The notes: a model not told the origin generated them from the sequence alone. Positions 1 to 12,692 are shown, counted from the stretch's first letter. The stretch is 64,000 bases of DNA from Datisca glomerata (GCA_003255025.1 QANY01000148.1:62001-126000), one strand, 5' to 3'. Made by a program: numbers and translations.

Positions 1-149
1 GAGTTTAGCCCCACGCTGCTCCAATGGAGCACACGCCATAGATACCTGAAATAAACACCAGTTAATGAACCTTATTAAGGACAAAGTAAACTAAAGAGAA
101 GGAAAGAATATGAAGATCAACTTGGATGGAGGCAGCAACACTAATAGAA

Positions 150-1985
150 GAGAAATCTTAGTCCCCCAACTCTAATAGCCCCAATGCCCCATCAATCGTG
201 AATCGCTGACTGTGCTTCTCCAAAAAAGCCCAGATCTCAGTCCTCATCCTAATGAGCAACTCATGGCTTCGGTCGACGTTGTCATTATCACTATCAGAAG
301 TAATCACCTCAGGGAGTTCCTTAGTCTCGGAAGGGCCAGTACACTTATCAAAGGTAATATCTCCCAAAGACTCCCCAGAGCCTCTAGTATCATGAACGTG
401 AGTGCGAGTGTCTATAGGCATCCCCTTGTTACCTCCTCCAACATTAGAAAGACCCCCGAGCTTGGTCAACTGCCTCAACACCAGGGCCATTGCTGGTCCT
501 TCAACCCATATAACACCAGGATCCCCTGAGTCGAGGGTCACCCCACCATCAAAGGCTATCTGATCTTGGGATGTTGAAATAGTGAGAACCACATCAAGAT
601 GAGCCATGCTGGCAGGAGGGCCTGTAAGATCACCAAGTACCTCCTCCCCACGATCCTGTGTGACAATCCCACCCTTACTTTCAGAAAAAGATGTTAGGTC
701 TGTCTCAGTAATTGTGGTATGGAGTCTGGCCGCGAAGAAAAAGGTGTCGCGACGCTCATAAAGGTCTCTCAGCTAATCCATGTCATCCCCCTCCACCCTG
801 ACCCTTTTTGGGCAAAATAACTCTGCTAAGGGCTCAATATACTCTGCGTGGGTGTTTCGATAAGATGAGGAAAAGTCACGAGAAGGCCATGCAAAGCTGC
901 CAAAACCTATAACTGCAGGCTGAGCGGAGTGGGATGACCCACCAAGGCCATCATGGATGTTTTCTGTTTGCTGGGGGGAGTGAGATGGCCTACCAAGGCC
1001 ATCATGGGTGTTATCCATCTGCTGGGGGGCATGAGAGGACCCGCCAGAACAACCCTCGCTTTTTGACGTAGGGGAAAGATCCTTAACCTTTTCTCTCTTC
1101 CTCTTCTTAGATTCACTTACCTGCTTTTTGGCTTAAGGTCCATGGAAAACATTACTTACCAAAAATTTGTCTACGAAGACACAACAAAAAGAAAATGATG
1201 AACATACAAGCTAATTACTAAGCGTTAAAAATATACCTCGAGGCACGCAGGCAGTGGCGGTGAGAGACAACTTTGATCTTACTAGGTTACGCTCGTTTAG
1301 GAGGTGCGAATACTCTCGGTTGCCCGACGGAATCTGGAACGTCAATTTGATCTGCTTTAGCATCACGCCATTTAACATGGGGCGGTGACCTTTTCATCCC
1401 TATGATCACGAAAATATAGGGCGAATGACCTCAATAGTTACTAAGTACGTTTTATATGTATGTGTACACATATGTCACATATCACATAGAGATCAAAGGG
1501 GTTCTCACCAGGAGTAAGTACAAGATCCGTAGGAGTAAATATGTGAAGCACCTCCCAAGACTCATCCAGAGAAGACCCTGCTCATCCGGCCCACTCATCA
1601 CCGGTAAAAAACCAACGGTCCTTGGTTTCTCTATTGTTGGACAGCAAATTAATCACTGGCGCACACGCCTTCCCCCTACGAGGGTTCAAGTAAAATAGCC
1701 CTGCTCCTCCACGCTGAAAGAGGTCCTGTATGACCTTTAAATCAAAGGGAGACTTAAGAATGACGGTTCATATCACATACATCACTAGGATATTCCTCCA
1801 AGAGTTAGGAAGAAGGTGGCATGGAGCGTAGTGGAACCTCCTATGGGGTAATTTCACTATGTCTAGAAGGGGAAGCCCACCCCGAGGCAGCTAGTGGGCA
1901 CGACTCAGGCAGCGCCAATCTTGATGTTGAACAACAAACGGTTCGTGAACGGAATATAACTTTTTTATATTTAACTTATTTAATC
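150..1985 (-). pseudogene. decayed gypsy-type transposon protein (PF04195-like)
   Basis: Read on the minus strand, this stretch encodes a broken protein of the plant 'putative gypsy type transposon' family. Near 1850-1780 the peptide APCHLLPNSW is visible, followed near 1700-1570 by GLFYLNPRRGK and by SNNRETKDRWFF. These match the order of landmarks in that domain: a 'P.QLHPNSW' block, then a 'G.YYF.PR' block, then 'SNKGWK.RFFFV'. Further on, a low-complexity serine/proline/glutamine region (about 1130-776) and an acidic C-terminal part (772-158) share one frame and are separated by a single stop at 773-775. Several stops and frame changes upstream make it non-functional. Family assignment rests on remembered motifs. 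What the 158-607 part does is unknown. Confidence 0.55.
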
Positions 1986-2689
1986 ATATTAAATAATTTA
2001 AAATCAATTTTAGTTTGATAATGCATATACGATATTAAAATGAATAGATTAAGGGAAAACGAGCACATTTACTCTGTGTCGGAGAATTTCTGAACTAGTA
2101 GAACTCCTTCAAGCGTTCTTCGTGTTCTTCAAGTTTTAAGATCAAAATTACAAACTTGATCTTTCATGAACGAATTGTGAATTAATCCACCAACAACAAC
2201 CCATTAATTTCAGAAATATATCTCAGAAGAATTTTAAGTAGGAATTTAAGTGTGAACTTTTAAAACGATTAAAGAAGAAAAATCAAATCTTCATTTCTCA
2301 GATTAATTTCAACTGCAACTGTATCGTATTCTCATTATCTCTTTGTAATATACCCATATATTATAAACATCGTAAAAATTCATCTAATTATTTATTATTG
2401 CTGAAAATCAAATGATCTCTTAAAATTTTAGTTATATCAAAATTTATCAATTCAATTGCTAAATATTATTGATCATTATCAATTAATTAATTTAATATAA
2501 TAATTACACTAAACTAAGTGATATCATGTATTACATAGAGTGTGGAAAATATGCCTAGGCATCATGATTGAATCCCATGAGACAGCCCTGCCTGGCACAT
2601 AATAGTCAACTAGTTTTCACTCAGCAATCAAGCACAACCAATGTGGAAAATTCAGACCTCGAGCAAATCCACAAGATCGAAGCAACTAG
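1986..2689. other. AT-rich stretch, no gene seen
   Basis: No coding region, RNA gene or element end could be supported here. The segment is AT-rich with stops in all frames. It may be the non-coding remainder of a retroelement, but no paired repeat was found in the window. Confidence 0.5.
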
Positions 2690-3180
2690 GAGGTTATCGC
2701 AAGAGGGATAAAGAACAACCAGTCCTCACTCCGAAGTAAGGTAGAACCCAACTCTGGTTGGGTTTGCGGCGACCAGCACATGAGAGAGAAGTCGATGACC
2801 AGTCACGGCAAACAGAGCAACAAAGTCCCACTGTCACGAAGCCCAAATCACCATTTTTCCGGCGAAGCAAGGCGCTAAGAATGAAGAGAAAACATGAAAA
2901 CTGACGAGGCTTACCTCCATGTCTCAGTGGAGGAAATCTCAACAGAGCAGTACCTCAGAATCCCTGACCAAGAACCCCTACCTCAGATTCAGCGGCTCAA
3001 GCTCGCGGAGACTGAACAGAGGAGGTCGACACAGGGACCTAGATCACTCCTCCTCCCGGCGCCTTCAATGCTTCGCCATATGAGAGAAGGGAGGAGCCCA
3101 ACACTGAGCTTGGCGGAGCCTAGGGCCGGGCTCAAAGAAGCTGCCCGAAAAAGTAAAACCCTAGGCGGCGAGGGTTAGAG
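2690..3180 (-). other. captured first-exon-like plant gene fragment
   Basis: On the minus strand this GC-richer block begins with a leader typical of plant genes (CCCTCGCCGCCTAGGGTTTT, about 3173-3154). It reaches an ATG at about 2920, immediately followed by GAG and a good donor site (ATGGAG|GTAAGC). That is the layout of a 5' UTR plus a six-base coding start before intron 1. A 94-codon opposite-strand frame also crosses it but has no recognisable domain. Downstream on the minus strand (below about 2690) there is only AT-rich sequence, so any parent gene is not continued here. It could be a fragment carried by a transposon or a relic of a local gene. The reading as a first exon is inference. 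Confidence 0.3.
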
Positions 3181-5880
3181 GAAAGTGTTTCTAGAGAGAG
3201 ATGAATCATACACTCTAGAATTTTGAAGTTATTTTCCAAATACCATGTAAATTCATATATAATATCTAAAACTTACTTAGTGCTTCCTACTAATTAGTAA
3301 TTATAAATTCGATATATATAATTGTATAATCAATTATACCATTTTCTTTACATGCCCGTAAATTTTACTCATATAGAAATTAAATATATTACTATATCAA
3401 TTAATCGTATATATACCACAATATATAACGAAGGTAATCTGATTTTTGTTCGCCTATGATAGATTTATTTTCTTCACCTTTTCAAAAATGGAATTCCATA
3501 AAAACCCCTCTAAATGTGTTCTCTTTAGGCTAATTTTCAACCGTTGGTATAATGTAGTGAAATGCTTTGAAGGGATCGCTGAGGAGCTCAACTTTTTAAA
3601 CATGTGGGTTTAAGCCCAATTTCAGAAGATATTATCTTCAGTGTCAACATAAGGAATAAACCATTTTTAAGAAAACAAAAAACAAAAAATAACGTTAGTG
3701 AAAAAAAATAACCACTCAAATTAAAAAAAATCAAAATTTTGCGTCAAAAACTATCACCCACGCGCGGCAATGATGTTTTGAATTTTCGTTCATAAAATGT
3801 ATGTAATATATATTGTAAAAATTGCATAGATATATATAATATATATTGTATAAATTATATAAGCTATTAAAATTTGGTGCAATGGTACGCGTGCGTGTGA
3901 ACTTTCCCTACGAGTGAAATTCTATTTTTTGAATTATGTCAGGGGGTATTTTTAATATATTTTTTTACTTATGATCATTTTTGATAATTTTTTTAGAAGT
4001 TGACTATTTATTAACATTACTAATTATCTTCATGAAAAAAGTACAAGAATCACCCGATTTTAATAAGAGAAAATGACATAGATAGGCTACTTCATAGTAG
4101 TAAATTAATAATTGATTTAAATAAAATTGAAGTAAATAAATGGCCATTTCTATTTAATTTAATATTAAATTTTTATGATTTGTCTACAATACATTTATCC
4201 CATGTTTCTACTTAGATTTTTTAGTTATTTTTTTTTTAAATTTAAATATAGTAGCTTCTTTAAACATTGATGGTTATGATAATATTTGTTTGATTAAATA
4301 TGAATATCATATTAAATGAACGTTTTGTTATTATAAATTTATAAATAATATTTATATTATGATGAAACATAAGTAATAACTTAATGATCAGATAATATAT
4401 ATTAATATTTATTTAGGATCATGCATCATATTGTATTAACGTTTATTCAATATATGATACAATATTTAGAGTGTTAATACATAATATGATATTAACGTGT
4501 ATTCAAGATATGTTATAAACGCTAATAAATACATTAACAATCAAATGATACGATATTAACAACTATTTAGAATGATTCAATATTGAATAAATAGAGTAAT
4601 AACATCAAATAGTATTATATTAATGTTTATTTAAGATCATAATTACTTCTAATATTGTATTAACATTTATTTAATACAATTATGAATGGCAAAATCTGAT
4701 CGAAGGGGACGGAACCTAAGTTTGGAAAAAAAAATTGAACCATAAAATCTATAATTAAATTGAAAAATAAAATCATCCATAACATCTATAACTATTCCTA
4801 CGAATATGAGATAATTAGTATCATTACTATTTAACTTGTTAATTAAATAATGCAAAAGATATATATTAACAATATAAACACAAATGGTCACATTGAGTAA
4901 ATATTTTAACACATTGGTAAATAAATTAACGATATATTATTAACACAAATGATCACAATGTGTTAATATCCTAATGCATCGACATAATATATTAATATTA
5001 TATTATTATCACATTATCAATTAGATAATATACTTAACGTAAGATACATAATAGTAAAAAAAATTTCCCGATTGGATAATGGTTAATGTAAGAGAGAGAA
5101 TTTGAATACATTAAATTATAACTTAAAAACTTCCATGAAAAAAAGTCCCCTAAAATCGTGCTCTCTAATAGATTACACTAATTAAATTAAAAAATTAAAA
5201 CCATTCGTATAATAAGTATAAATAATGGGCATTTTAGACCAACTAAAAATTCTAAAATAAATCAAATATAAAAATGTCATTTGCCTACGACTATTTTTTT
5301 GGGTCAATTATTAACTTATCACCATTTTAAATGACCTGTTTAGTAGGATTTATGTTTTAATAGAGTATTTAACTTTGAAAACAAAATAAAAAAATGACCT
5401 TAGGTGCAAAAACACATAAAAGTTCAGCAAAAAAGTGTGGTCACGGAGATTCGAGTGTAGTTGTCTATAGTACATATGATATATGCAACATATATTAAAT
5501 ATAAGTACATATTATACATACACTATATATTATATTGATATTATGTTTTTATGAAATTTTATGGTGTTTTAAAATATCTATGACGTATATTTAGTAGATT
5601 TATATATTTTAATTATCATAATTGTATTATTTAGGTTTTGTTAAAATAAGAACGTTGGATGCTATATATTTTCATAATTTACTATATGTAATTATTTAAA
5701 GTGTCTAATAAATGTAATTACATGAATATTTTTTAAACCTCAAGTTCTGTTAGATGTATATATCATGTTATTTAATCCATGATTGTTTTAGCACTATTAT
5801 GTGAGGGATAGTGATGAGTGAGTGGGGTCAACTAAAATATTAATTGATTCATTAGTTAATTAATTGATTAATTTAACTAA
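3181..5880. other. long AT-rich intergenic stretch
   Basis: This stretch is strongly AT-rich, with many short runs such as TATATATAATATATATTG (about 3827-3850) and repeated words like 'ATTAACGTTTATT' and 'ATATTAAC' between 4370 and 5000. No open frame longer than about 80 codons occurs and none resembles a known protein. The word repetition suggests degenerate tandem or palindromic AT repeats, but I could not define a clean unit. Confidence 0.5.
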
Positions 5881-5902
5881 CTAAACTATCAATTATTTTT
5901 AT

Positions 5903-6100
5903 TGGTGGGGAAGGGGGCGTAGAGGGAAAGGGAGGGGATGAATTGGTGATCTAATGGGGGAGGAGTTTGGCTGGGTGCGGGGGTAGGCTGGGTGGGTGGA
6001 GGGGGACGTAGGCAGGGTGCTGGGAAGTGGGGGAGGGTGGGATAATTCGAGCGGGGTGGGACCGGGACTAGGCCTAGGGCACGCATGCTTGGGGGCTGGT
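5903..6100 (+). repeat. G-rich island, G-quadruplex-prone
   Basis: The + strand carries a dense series of G runs (for example GGGGAAGGGGGC at 5906, GGGGGAGG near 5955, GCGGGGG near 5978, GGTGGGTGGAGGGGG at 5990-6004, GGGGTGGGACCGGG at 6053-6066). The bulk sequence on both sides is AT-rich. The complementary strand reads as a short proline-rich frame (P and T repeats), probably a by-product of C-richness. Several groups of four closely spaced G runs satisfy the usual quadruplex pattern. Function, if any, is unknown. Confidence 0.6.
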
Positions 6101-6457
6101 GTAGTGGCTCTTGTCTATTTATGTTTTTTCTTGAGCTATTTGTGAATTTTTTTTCAACATTGTCACTTCTTGATGATAACCCATTTAAATAGTCTACAAA
6201 GGCTCAATAAAGATTTATCAAGCGAAAATTACTCCAATACTGCAAACTACACTAAAAAAGCATAATAACAAAAAAAGGTTACATCTTCATATTTCTTCTC
6301 ATGATTTCTACACAGGAAGATCTTCAATCTAGGCATTTTGATTTTGGTTTAAATAACTGTTTGATTTGTTGTAAATTGGTTAATGGTTCTGCATTGTGCA
6401 TAATAGAAGAAAATATTAGAGTATAAATTATTAATTTTTATTGGAGAAAACTAAATT
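6101..6457. other. unassigned flank of a copia LTR
   Basis: No gene or element seen. This is the left flank of the minus-strand copia LTR that starts at 6458. Confidence 0.5.
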
Positions 6458-6896
6458 TGTTAGGAACATCCAAGCCTTTAGGACAAGTGTTTCTCGATTA
6501 AGTTCAAGTAGAACACTTGAATTCAGACCTTCAGTAGAAGAATTGAATTCAGACCTTCAGTGAATTACTTCATGTTCTTGGTCTCTGATTCCTTCTTGGA
6601 CTTTCTTGCTTGAATTGGTTCCCATTACCAGAATGTAGAACCATATTCCACAGCCTAAAGCGAACATGGCCTTTTTTACTGATTGTTCAAATGCTTGAGA
6701 TGCTTCAATAATGAAGCTCTGGCTCCTTTATATATATAGAGTCCCAAATATGTAATAGATTTATGTCATGGAGGAAATGAGAAGATTACTTCTATCTCCA
6801 TTAAGGGATTGTAATCTTCATAGAATTGTCCATGAAACTCCAAAGTTAACGCTCATCAAAACCTCACACTCTGGGTGTTTAAGAGCTTTTCTAACA
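6458..6896 (-). mobile_element. 3' LTR of minus-strand copia element A
   Basis: A 439-bp LTR is bounded by TGTTAGGAAC on the left and TTTTCTAACA on the right, so it has TGTTAG...CTAACA ends. On the minus strand the bases just before it (about 6912-6897) are purine-rich (AAGTGTGAGTGAGAGA), as expected for a polypurine tract. A TATA-like box is visible on the minus strand near 6738-6728 (TATATATATAAAGG). The matching pol remnant is at 21671-23690, separated from this LTR by the gypsy insertion. The 5' LTR was not found. Confidence 0.65.
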
Positions 6897-7830
6897 TCTC
6901 TCACTCACACTTAATCGGAGTAGCTCCTCCTACAATTCTCTCTATCTTTAAACTTCATTCTTACTAGAAGTAGGTAGTGCGACCATCGAGCATTCCTATT
7001 AAAGAGTTTGTAAGTACTATGACAAATAAAATATACCACCATTATAGCTCTTCTACGAGTGCATGCTTCACCATACCCCATACGCACATTGGATTACAAT
7101 AACTTTTATTCCTCTTTATTTTTCAACTAAGAGCAAGGTTTGATCCATATATTTACTATTATGTCAAAATGTGTTTAACGCAATAACCCGATGATAGTTT
7201 ATATAAATGTGCAACTAAATAGTCTTTCCTTTACCCTCATGTTACTCATTTTTAGTTCAATTGTTTTCCTCAAATCATCATTGTAGACTGAATCAAAATA
7301 TTTCATAAGCAACGTGCCAAAGTAGTTATTGCTAGGACTTCTACTTTGTAATGTAGTCAAAGTCGCATAGGGCATGGAATTTTATCATAAAATGATCTAA
7401 GGCTCAACAGTGAGAAACAGAGACCCATTCACTCAAATTATTTGTTTGGTCATACTATACCATACAGTATAGAATGCATGCTACAATAAAGTTTTCGTCT
7501 CAGTGAGTGTATGTCTCTCAATACTAAAGCTAGTCATTCTCTAGCGCCTAGCTCAAATTCACATTTACTCACAATTCTAAACGCCAAATTAAGAACTCCC
7601 ATCTGACTTTACATAAGCAAACATTTTTGTATTTTACTATAGACATCATCTTGATTTACTCAAGGTAAAAGTTTCTTTCATTCATTCCATAGTGTCTCAA
7701 AAATACTTGTCTCATCTATAATATCTTTCAAGTGCTAGAGGTGACTGTTTGTGTGAATGAACCATTCACAACCCATTGAATACTTCCTTACCACGCACCA
7801 TCATGACAACTATAGTGCTAAGAATGAAAT
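6897..7830 (-). mobile_element. 3' untranslated part of copia element A
   Basis: This segment lies between the LTR at 6458-6896 and the gypsy target duplication GAAAT at 7826-7830. It is non-coding. By the matching duplication at 21671-21675 it continues into 21671 onward, giving about 1 kb between the RNase H stop and the LTR of element A. No envelope-like or other extra frame could be recognised. Confidence 0.5.
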
Positions 7831-7974
7831 TGTAATAACCCAATGATATTGAGGGGCACTTGCATAATTTAAGCTAACCCACTCACACCTGTGCACTCAT
7901 ATACATTGAGCAAACCCTATTATCTCCCTCACACCCACGTTTCATCTCTCTCTCTCTCTCTCTCCCCCTTAACC

Positions 7975-10420
7975 CCTTGGGGAATTTCTGGGTTTAATGT
8001 GATTTAAAAAAAAAATCTGGAAATAAGGTAGTTTTGCAACTAATTCCAAAACTAAGGTGGATTTGGCCACGTCGGAAGGCGTTTTTTGAAAAAATGACTT
8101 CCAGTTGGCAAAATTCGTCTTTTGCAAAGACGCATTCAGTGCAACAGCTCGCGCATGCATACAAAAATCATCAACAACCTAACCCGCATACAAAAATCAT
8201 CCATCTTGTAGAACAACCTAACACACATTCTCAATGGGCATCATATATTTTTAACAAATTTTATGACTTTACATTTTATATTATTCTACAAAAATTCAAA
8301 TACAAAAAATATAAATCAATCACGTTCCACACGGTGACCGTCTTCTCATTCTTTTTGGGCGTCTTTCATATATTTGTAATTGAGTTACTTGTGATGATAA
8401 CCCTTCCTCCATAATAGCCGCTACACTTTCTTCCTCTACAATAAGAGGCCGGTCTTCCTCCATAATATATGGGTCTTCATCCACAATAGGAGCATCTTCT
8501 ACAATAGGTGAGTTTTGGTCACGTCTTCTACCTCCTCCTCTAGGAGCACCAGCTCGTCCTCCTCTACGCCGTTGAGGTTGATGAAATGGTCCAGAAGTGG
8601 AACCAAGTTGAGTCACTGACTCACCTCCAAATGTATAAAAGGCCCTCGACGTGTATGGCTCTTGCTGAGATATAAATGGTTCGTCTCGAGGCATGTGTGA
8701 TTTTTGTTGACTTCTTTGAGATGAGCTGTGCACTCCATGCCTTCATGACGAAGGAGATTGATAAGCCACATTCGCTTGTCTTATTGCTTATGCTGCTATC
8801 TCACACACATTACGGATTCGAGGCATTATCCAAGACGGCTCAATACCACCAAGTGTCAAATTGTTAATATTGTCTAGACTCTCTGTCTGCATAGATAAAT
8901 AAATATTATATAAGTTACTTATTAAATGACCATATAAGCCTATTAATTACATAAATTAATAAAGAAATTACCATTAAATCATATAACGCTTTTTTGTTGA
9001 GTTATGTATCTCCGTGTGATTCTCTGATACCATAACATGTATGAGCTGTCATATCCATGTTCGTCTACGTGCCCCTCAGCAATGTGTGTCCTACACTCAT
9101 CCCATCTCTCAATGTATGCCTGATGTTAGATGCCCCAATTTAGGTAATTTCTCCCCCTTAAGTCGATGTCATGCAACCGTCTTTCGGTATCACATGGCTC
9201 AGGCACACACTGAATCATACTGAATTGTCTTAGAACACGATCTGGTCGATGCCATTCCACTATATAAAAGCAAATGAGGGGAGAGATAGACTGTCATATA
9301 TCTCTGTGCATGATGCAGTATTGAGGAAATGTATGAATAATCATTATAAGATTACCATATGACCTATAAAAATCATAGTATAATTAATATGGCAAAACCC
9401 GAGTATTACCTATGCTATAAATAAAAAGCATAGTGTTACCTGATCTGGAGTTTGTCTGTCTAATGCAAATCGATAGACTTCAAAAACATGTGTGGAGCCC
9501 ATAATTGCAGTAATACTAGTGGGCCAGCAATATCAGAAACATTTTATGGCTGGCTTTGCACATCTCCCTATACAACCATGCAAGGCATGCACTACTCCAA
9601 CTATACTGACCAGCCTCAGTAAAATCTTCTAGTAAAGGCAAGAACATAAAATGCACCTTAATGTAGAATATATACACGTGCATAACGTTGCACATAAAGC
9701 TCGTCATCATCATCAGATAATGGGAGAAAATGTGAAGTCAAACATGACATAAGTAAACGTGATCACTGCAAATCATGTGGGCCTGGTTGAAATCCTAACA
9801 AATCTTCACATATCCTTGTCCAATCTCGATGTGCACTACCCATTACTACCATCCCATCAACTGGAAGTCATAACTGTATTTGCACATACTGTAGAGTAAT
9901 AAAACACTCACCATGTGTCATATGAAATGTGTGTGTTTCAGGGCACCACATCTCCATAAAAGATGTGATCAAATGCCAGTCGAGGGCGATAAACCCAATC
10001 CTCACAACTCCATAAAATCTAGCACGTATCAAATATGGAATAATACGTCTACAAAGTGGCATATTCTGATGAACAACTGCAGTATGTAAAGCACGAGAAT
10101 TCTCCTGGTCCCAAGGGTGTTGGCGGCAGGTTGATGAGCTTTTTGTTCACGAAATGGCATCTCTGCTTTCTGTATTGCGATCTTTTAAAGGTATCGTTGA
10201 AGACGTTTTTATAAAAGACACCTTCTACTATTAATGAAGGCGTCTTTTATAAAGACGCCTTCTACATGGCCTCATTTATGGCCACGCCACCACGAAGGCG
10301 TCTTTGGCAAAGACGCCATCGTCTTAGCTGTACCATTCCACCTTACTTTTGAAATTTATTTCAAAAGTACCGTATTTTCATTATTTTTTTTCAAAAATAC
10401 TGTAGTATACTAAAAAATCC
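7975..10420 (-). mobile_element. terminal-inverted-repeat element with plant mobile domain gene
   Basis: This insertion interrupts gypsy LTR1. Its ends are imperfect inverted repeats of roughly 90-100 bp: AAACTAAGGTGGATT near 8049 on the left pairs with the complement of TTCCACCTTACTTTTGA near 10337-10353 on the right, and both outer ends have A/T runs. TAACC occurs at both junctions (about 7970-7974 and 10421-10425), a possible part of the target duplication. Near the right end GGCGTC/GACGCC palindromes recur (10228-10310). The coding content is a minus-strand plant mobile domain protein. Mutator-like elements carrying this domain are known in plants, so a MULE-type origin is likely but not proven. 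Confidence 0.55.
8320..10165 (-). pseudogene. plant mobile domain (MAIN-like) protein, decayed
   Basis: The minus strand encodes a broken plant mobile domain protein (PF10536 type). The N-terminal half is visible at 10062-9868: RIGFIALDWHLITSFMEMW, then PETHTFHMTHGE, FITLQYVQIQ and, after a stop, LPVDG. A second block at about 9640-9540 reads LPLLEDF, AGQYSWSSACLAWLYREM and CKASHK, which are the conserved middle of the domain. The C-terminal tail (8733-8320) is arginine-, glycine- and glutamate-rich, as in MAIN-like proteins. In-frame stops and frame changes show it is not functional. Host MAIN/MAIL proteins act in genome stability and silencing, but this copy belongs to a transposable element. 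Confidence 0.7.
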
Positions 10421-11217
10421 TAACCTCCCTCTCTCACATTTTTTTTATCTCCAGCGAAACCACCACTCTCTCCCAGACGTTAACTGCCCTCCGTTTCTCC
10501 ACTTTTCAGTGTCATCTTCTTCTTTAATGTTCAAATTCGTGGTAAGTGTTCATATTCTTTCTTTCTTCTCTTTTCTTTCTTTTTCCTCCTTTTCTCCCTC
10601 TTTAAACCTAGATTTTTCTATCTAAATGTTGAAATAACCAATTCTAGAATTTTTCTTTAATTCCAATGAACTTCTTCCTCTTTCATCTCTATTTTTGAGT
10701 AGTCACTGCACCACCGTCGTTCCTCATTCCTGGTATACTTCTTGCTTCTCGTTTCAATTTTCTTCCTCTATTGAATCTAGATTTTTGATTAACATGTTGA
10801 TGCATCAAACTGGAATTATGTTCTCCACTTTCCAGCAATTCACATTATTTTCCGTCACTGCTTGTTGAGTCATTTTTACATCATCGCCGTCCATTAATTT
10901 CGATAAAGCGTTTGGTTTTCCCTCTTCTCTTTCTCCGTGTTCTTCATCTTTTAAGCTAAGGTTCCATTATTTATTTTCACATTGTTATTTCTTTTCTTAT
11001 CTCCTTCTCTCCTCTCTTTGAATTGACCATCCATCTCTGTGATTTCTCCTTTAATTTCAGAAAAAGTTGTTTTTCCCTTTCTTCTCAAAGGCTTTATCTC
11101 TGTAATCCATCATCACCACTGCCAGTCTTAGTAAGCTTCCTTCTCTTCTGCCTTCATTTTCCTTCTTTTTCCTCTTTTTAATCTCTTTTAGCCCTAATTT
11201 TATTTTTTAAACATTTT

Positions 11218-11221
<4 letters not shown>

Positions 11222-11256
<35 letters not shown>
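11222..11256 (+). repeat. (CT)n microsatellite in gypsy LTR1
   Basis: A run of CT dinucleotides of about 35 bp within a pyrimidine-rich part of the LTR. The matching place in LTR3 (about 17717-17732) is much shorter, so it expanded after the LTRs diverged. Confidence 0.8.
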
Positions 11257-11258
<2 letters not shown>

Positions 11259-12692
11259 GCAGCCTCCACTCTCGGGCCTTCCTTCTACGTTTTTCCTTCA
11301 CCTGGGGTAAGCACTCTCTTTTGGTCTGATGTTTTCTCCCTGCTTCTCTTCCTTGATGCCCACCATTAGTCGATGATGGAACCCCATTCTTTCTTTCTTC
11401 CTTCCTTTCTCTTTCTATGTTCAGACTGCAACTAGGTCTTGAGACTAAGTTGGTTGGTCCTGACCTGACCCATATATCACCAAACTCGAAACGAATCGGT
11501 TCAGTTTGGTCTGGTTCGATTGAGTGGATTTACATAGTAGTAGTCCATGTAAGTGGATTTACATAGTAATTCGGTTCATATGTTATAAGTGTAGCATATA
11601 TAACATGTAATTATTTTTATGATTATTTTATATTGCTCAATCTTATGATCAAATGTTTTATTTATTTTTCTATATCACGATGAAATTTTTTTACCATGTT
11701 ATGTATGATTATATTTTGAGTTATGCACGTAATAGATATATCGTATATGTTCATGAACAAGTTATATGTTTACTCATGTTATGTGATAATATGAATTATG
11801 AATCTTAGCTCAAGTAAAGTGATAAGTAAACAAGATGTAGACTTAGCCATGTACATTGGTTATCAAGTAACCAGATTGTTCACGTCATGTTATCAGCTAT
11901 ACGGTTGGGTGTCACCATGTTCATGTTAGCGTCCTTAAGGTTCAAATAACTTTAAGTGAAATCAAGTTTCAGAACACTCAATCCATTATGTTCATGTTAA
12001 AATTCAAGTTCAAGTGTTAAACAATATTCATTAGGTTGTTAATAGAGGGGTATGCTGGTCGAATTATGATCAAGCAAGTACAAGTATCAGCAAGAATAAG
12101 TACAAGTTATAATTATATGTTAACCATGAAATCAGTTATTAATCACTAGTACTTTATGCTATTTAATAATCAAGTGAATGTGTTAAATTAAAGTTGCATG
12201 AGTTATATATTTACATTTATGTCATGTGAATCTTATTAGTATGTGTGTTTACTTACTGAATATTTTTATTACTCACCACCCAAAGATGAATATGTTGCAG
12301 GTGATGGCGAGCAGCAAGAGTGAGGGACTGTCATAGTCAGCGAAAATATGAGATTTTCACTAACTATGATTATATGACATCAGAAATAAATTTCAGTTTA
12401 ATTACAGTTACTTTAGAAATTTATGAATTTTCATGTTTTAGTCTTCGATAATATGTTTGACTTTCATGTTTTATGGATATTCGTAATCGACTTTATTACA
12501 GATTAATGAATCATTTATTTCAGTTTATTGAGTATATATTCTTTTAAAATAATTTTATGCCTCCGTTATTTAATGTTAAAATTAGGGTTTTCAATTTGAG
12601 AATTTTCTCTAATTACGATTTCAATTGAAATGGTGATTTTTAAATAAGTGAAATTACATGCATGCTTAACCCTCTGAAATTAGGGCATTACA

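Larger units (their letters stand above)
7831..12692 (+). mobile_element. gypsy LTR 1, split by a PMD element
   Basis: It starts TGTAATAACCCAATG and ends GGGCATTACA, followed by primer-site-like TTGGTATCAGGG (12696-12707). Sequence collinear with LTR3 runs 7831 to about 7974 and resumes at about 10421. The 2.4 kb between is a foreign insertion. Without it the LTR is about 2.4 kb. It contains several short pyrimidine-rich blocks ending in GGTAAG-like words. Confidence 0.7.

Noticed and set aside
158..529. 105-codon + strand frame at 212-529
   Set aside because: It is antisense to the decayed gypsy-type protein and shows no motif.
8034..8414. 126-codon + strand frame
   Set aside because: It lies opposite the plant mobile domain remnant and in the element's terminal repeat, with AT-rich composition and no motif.
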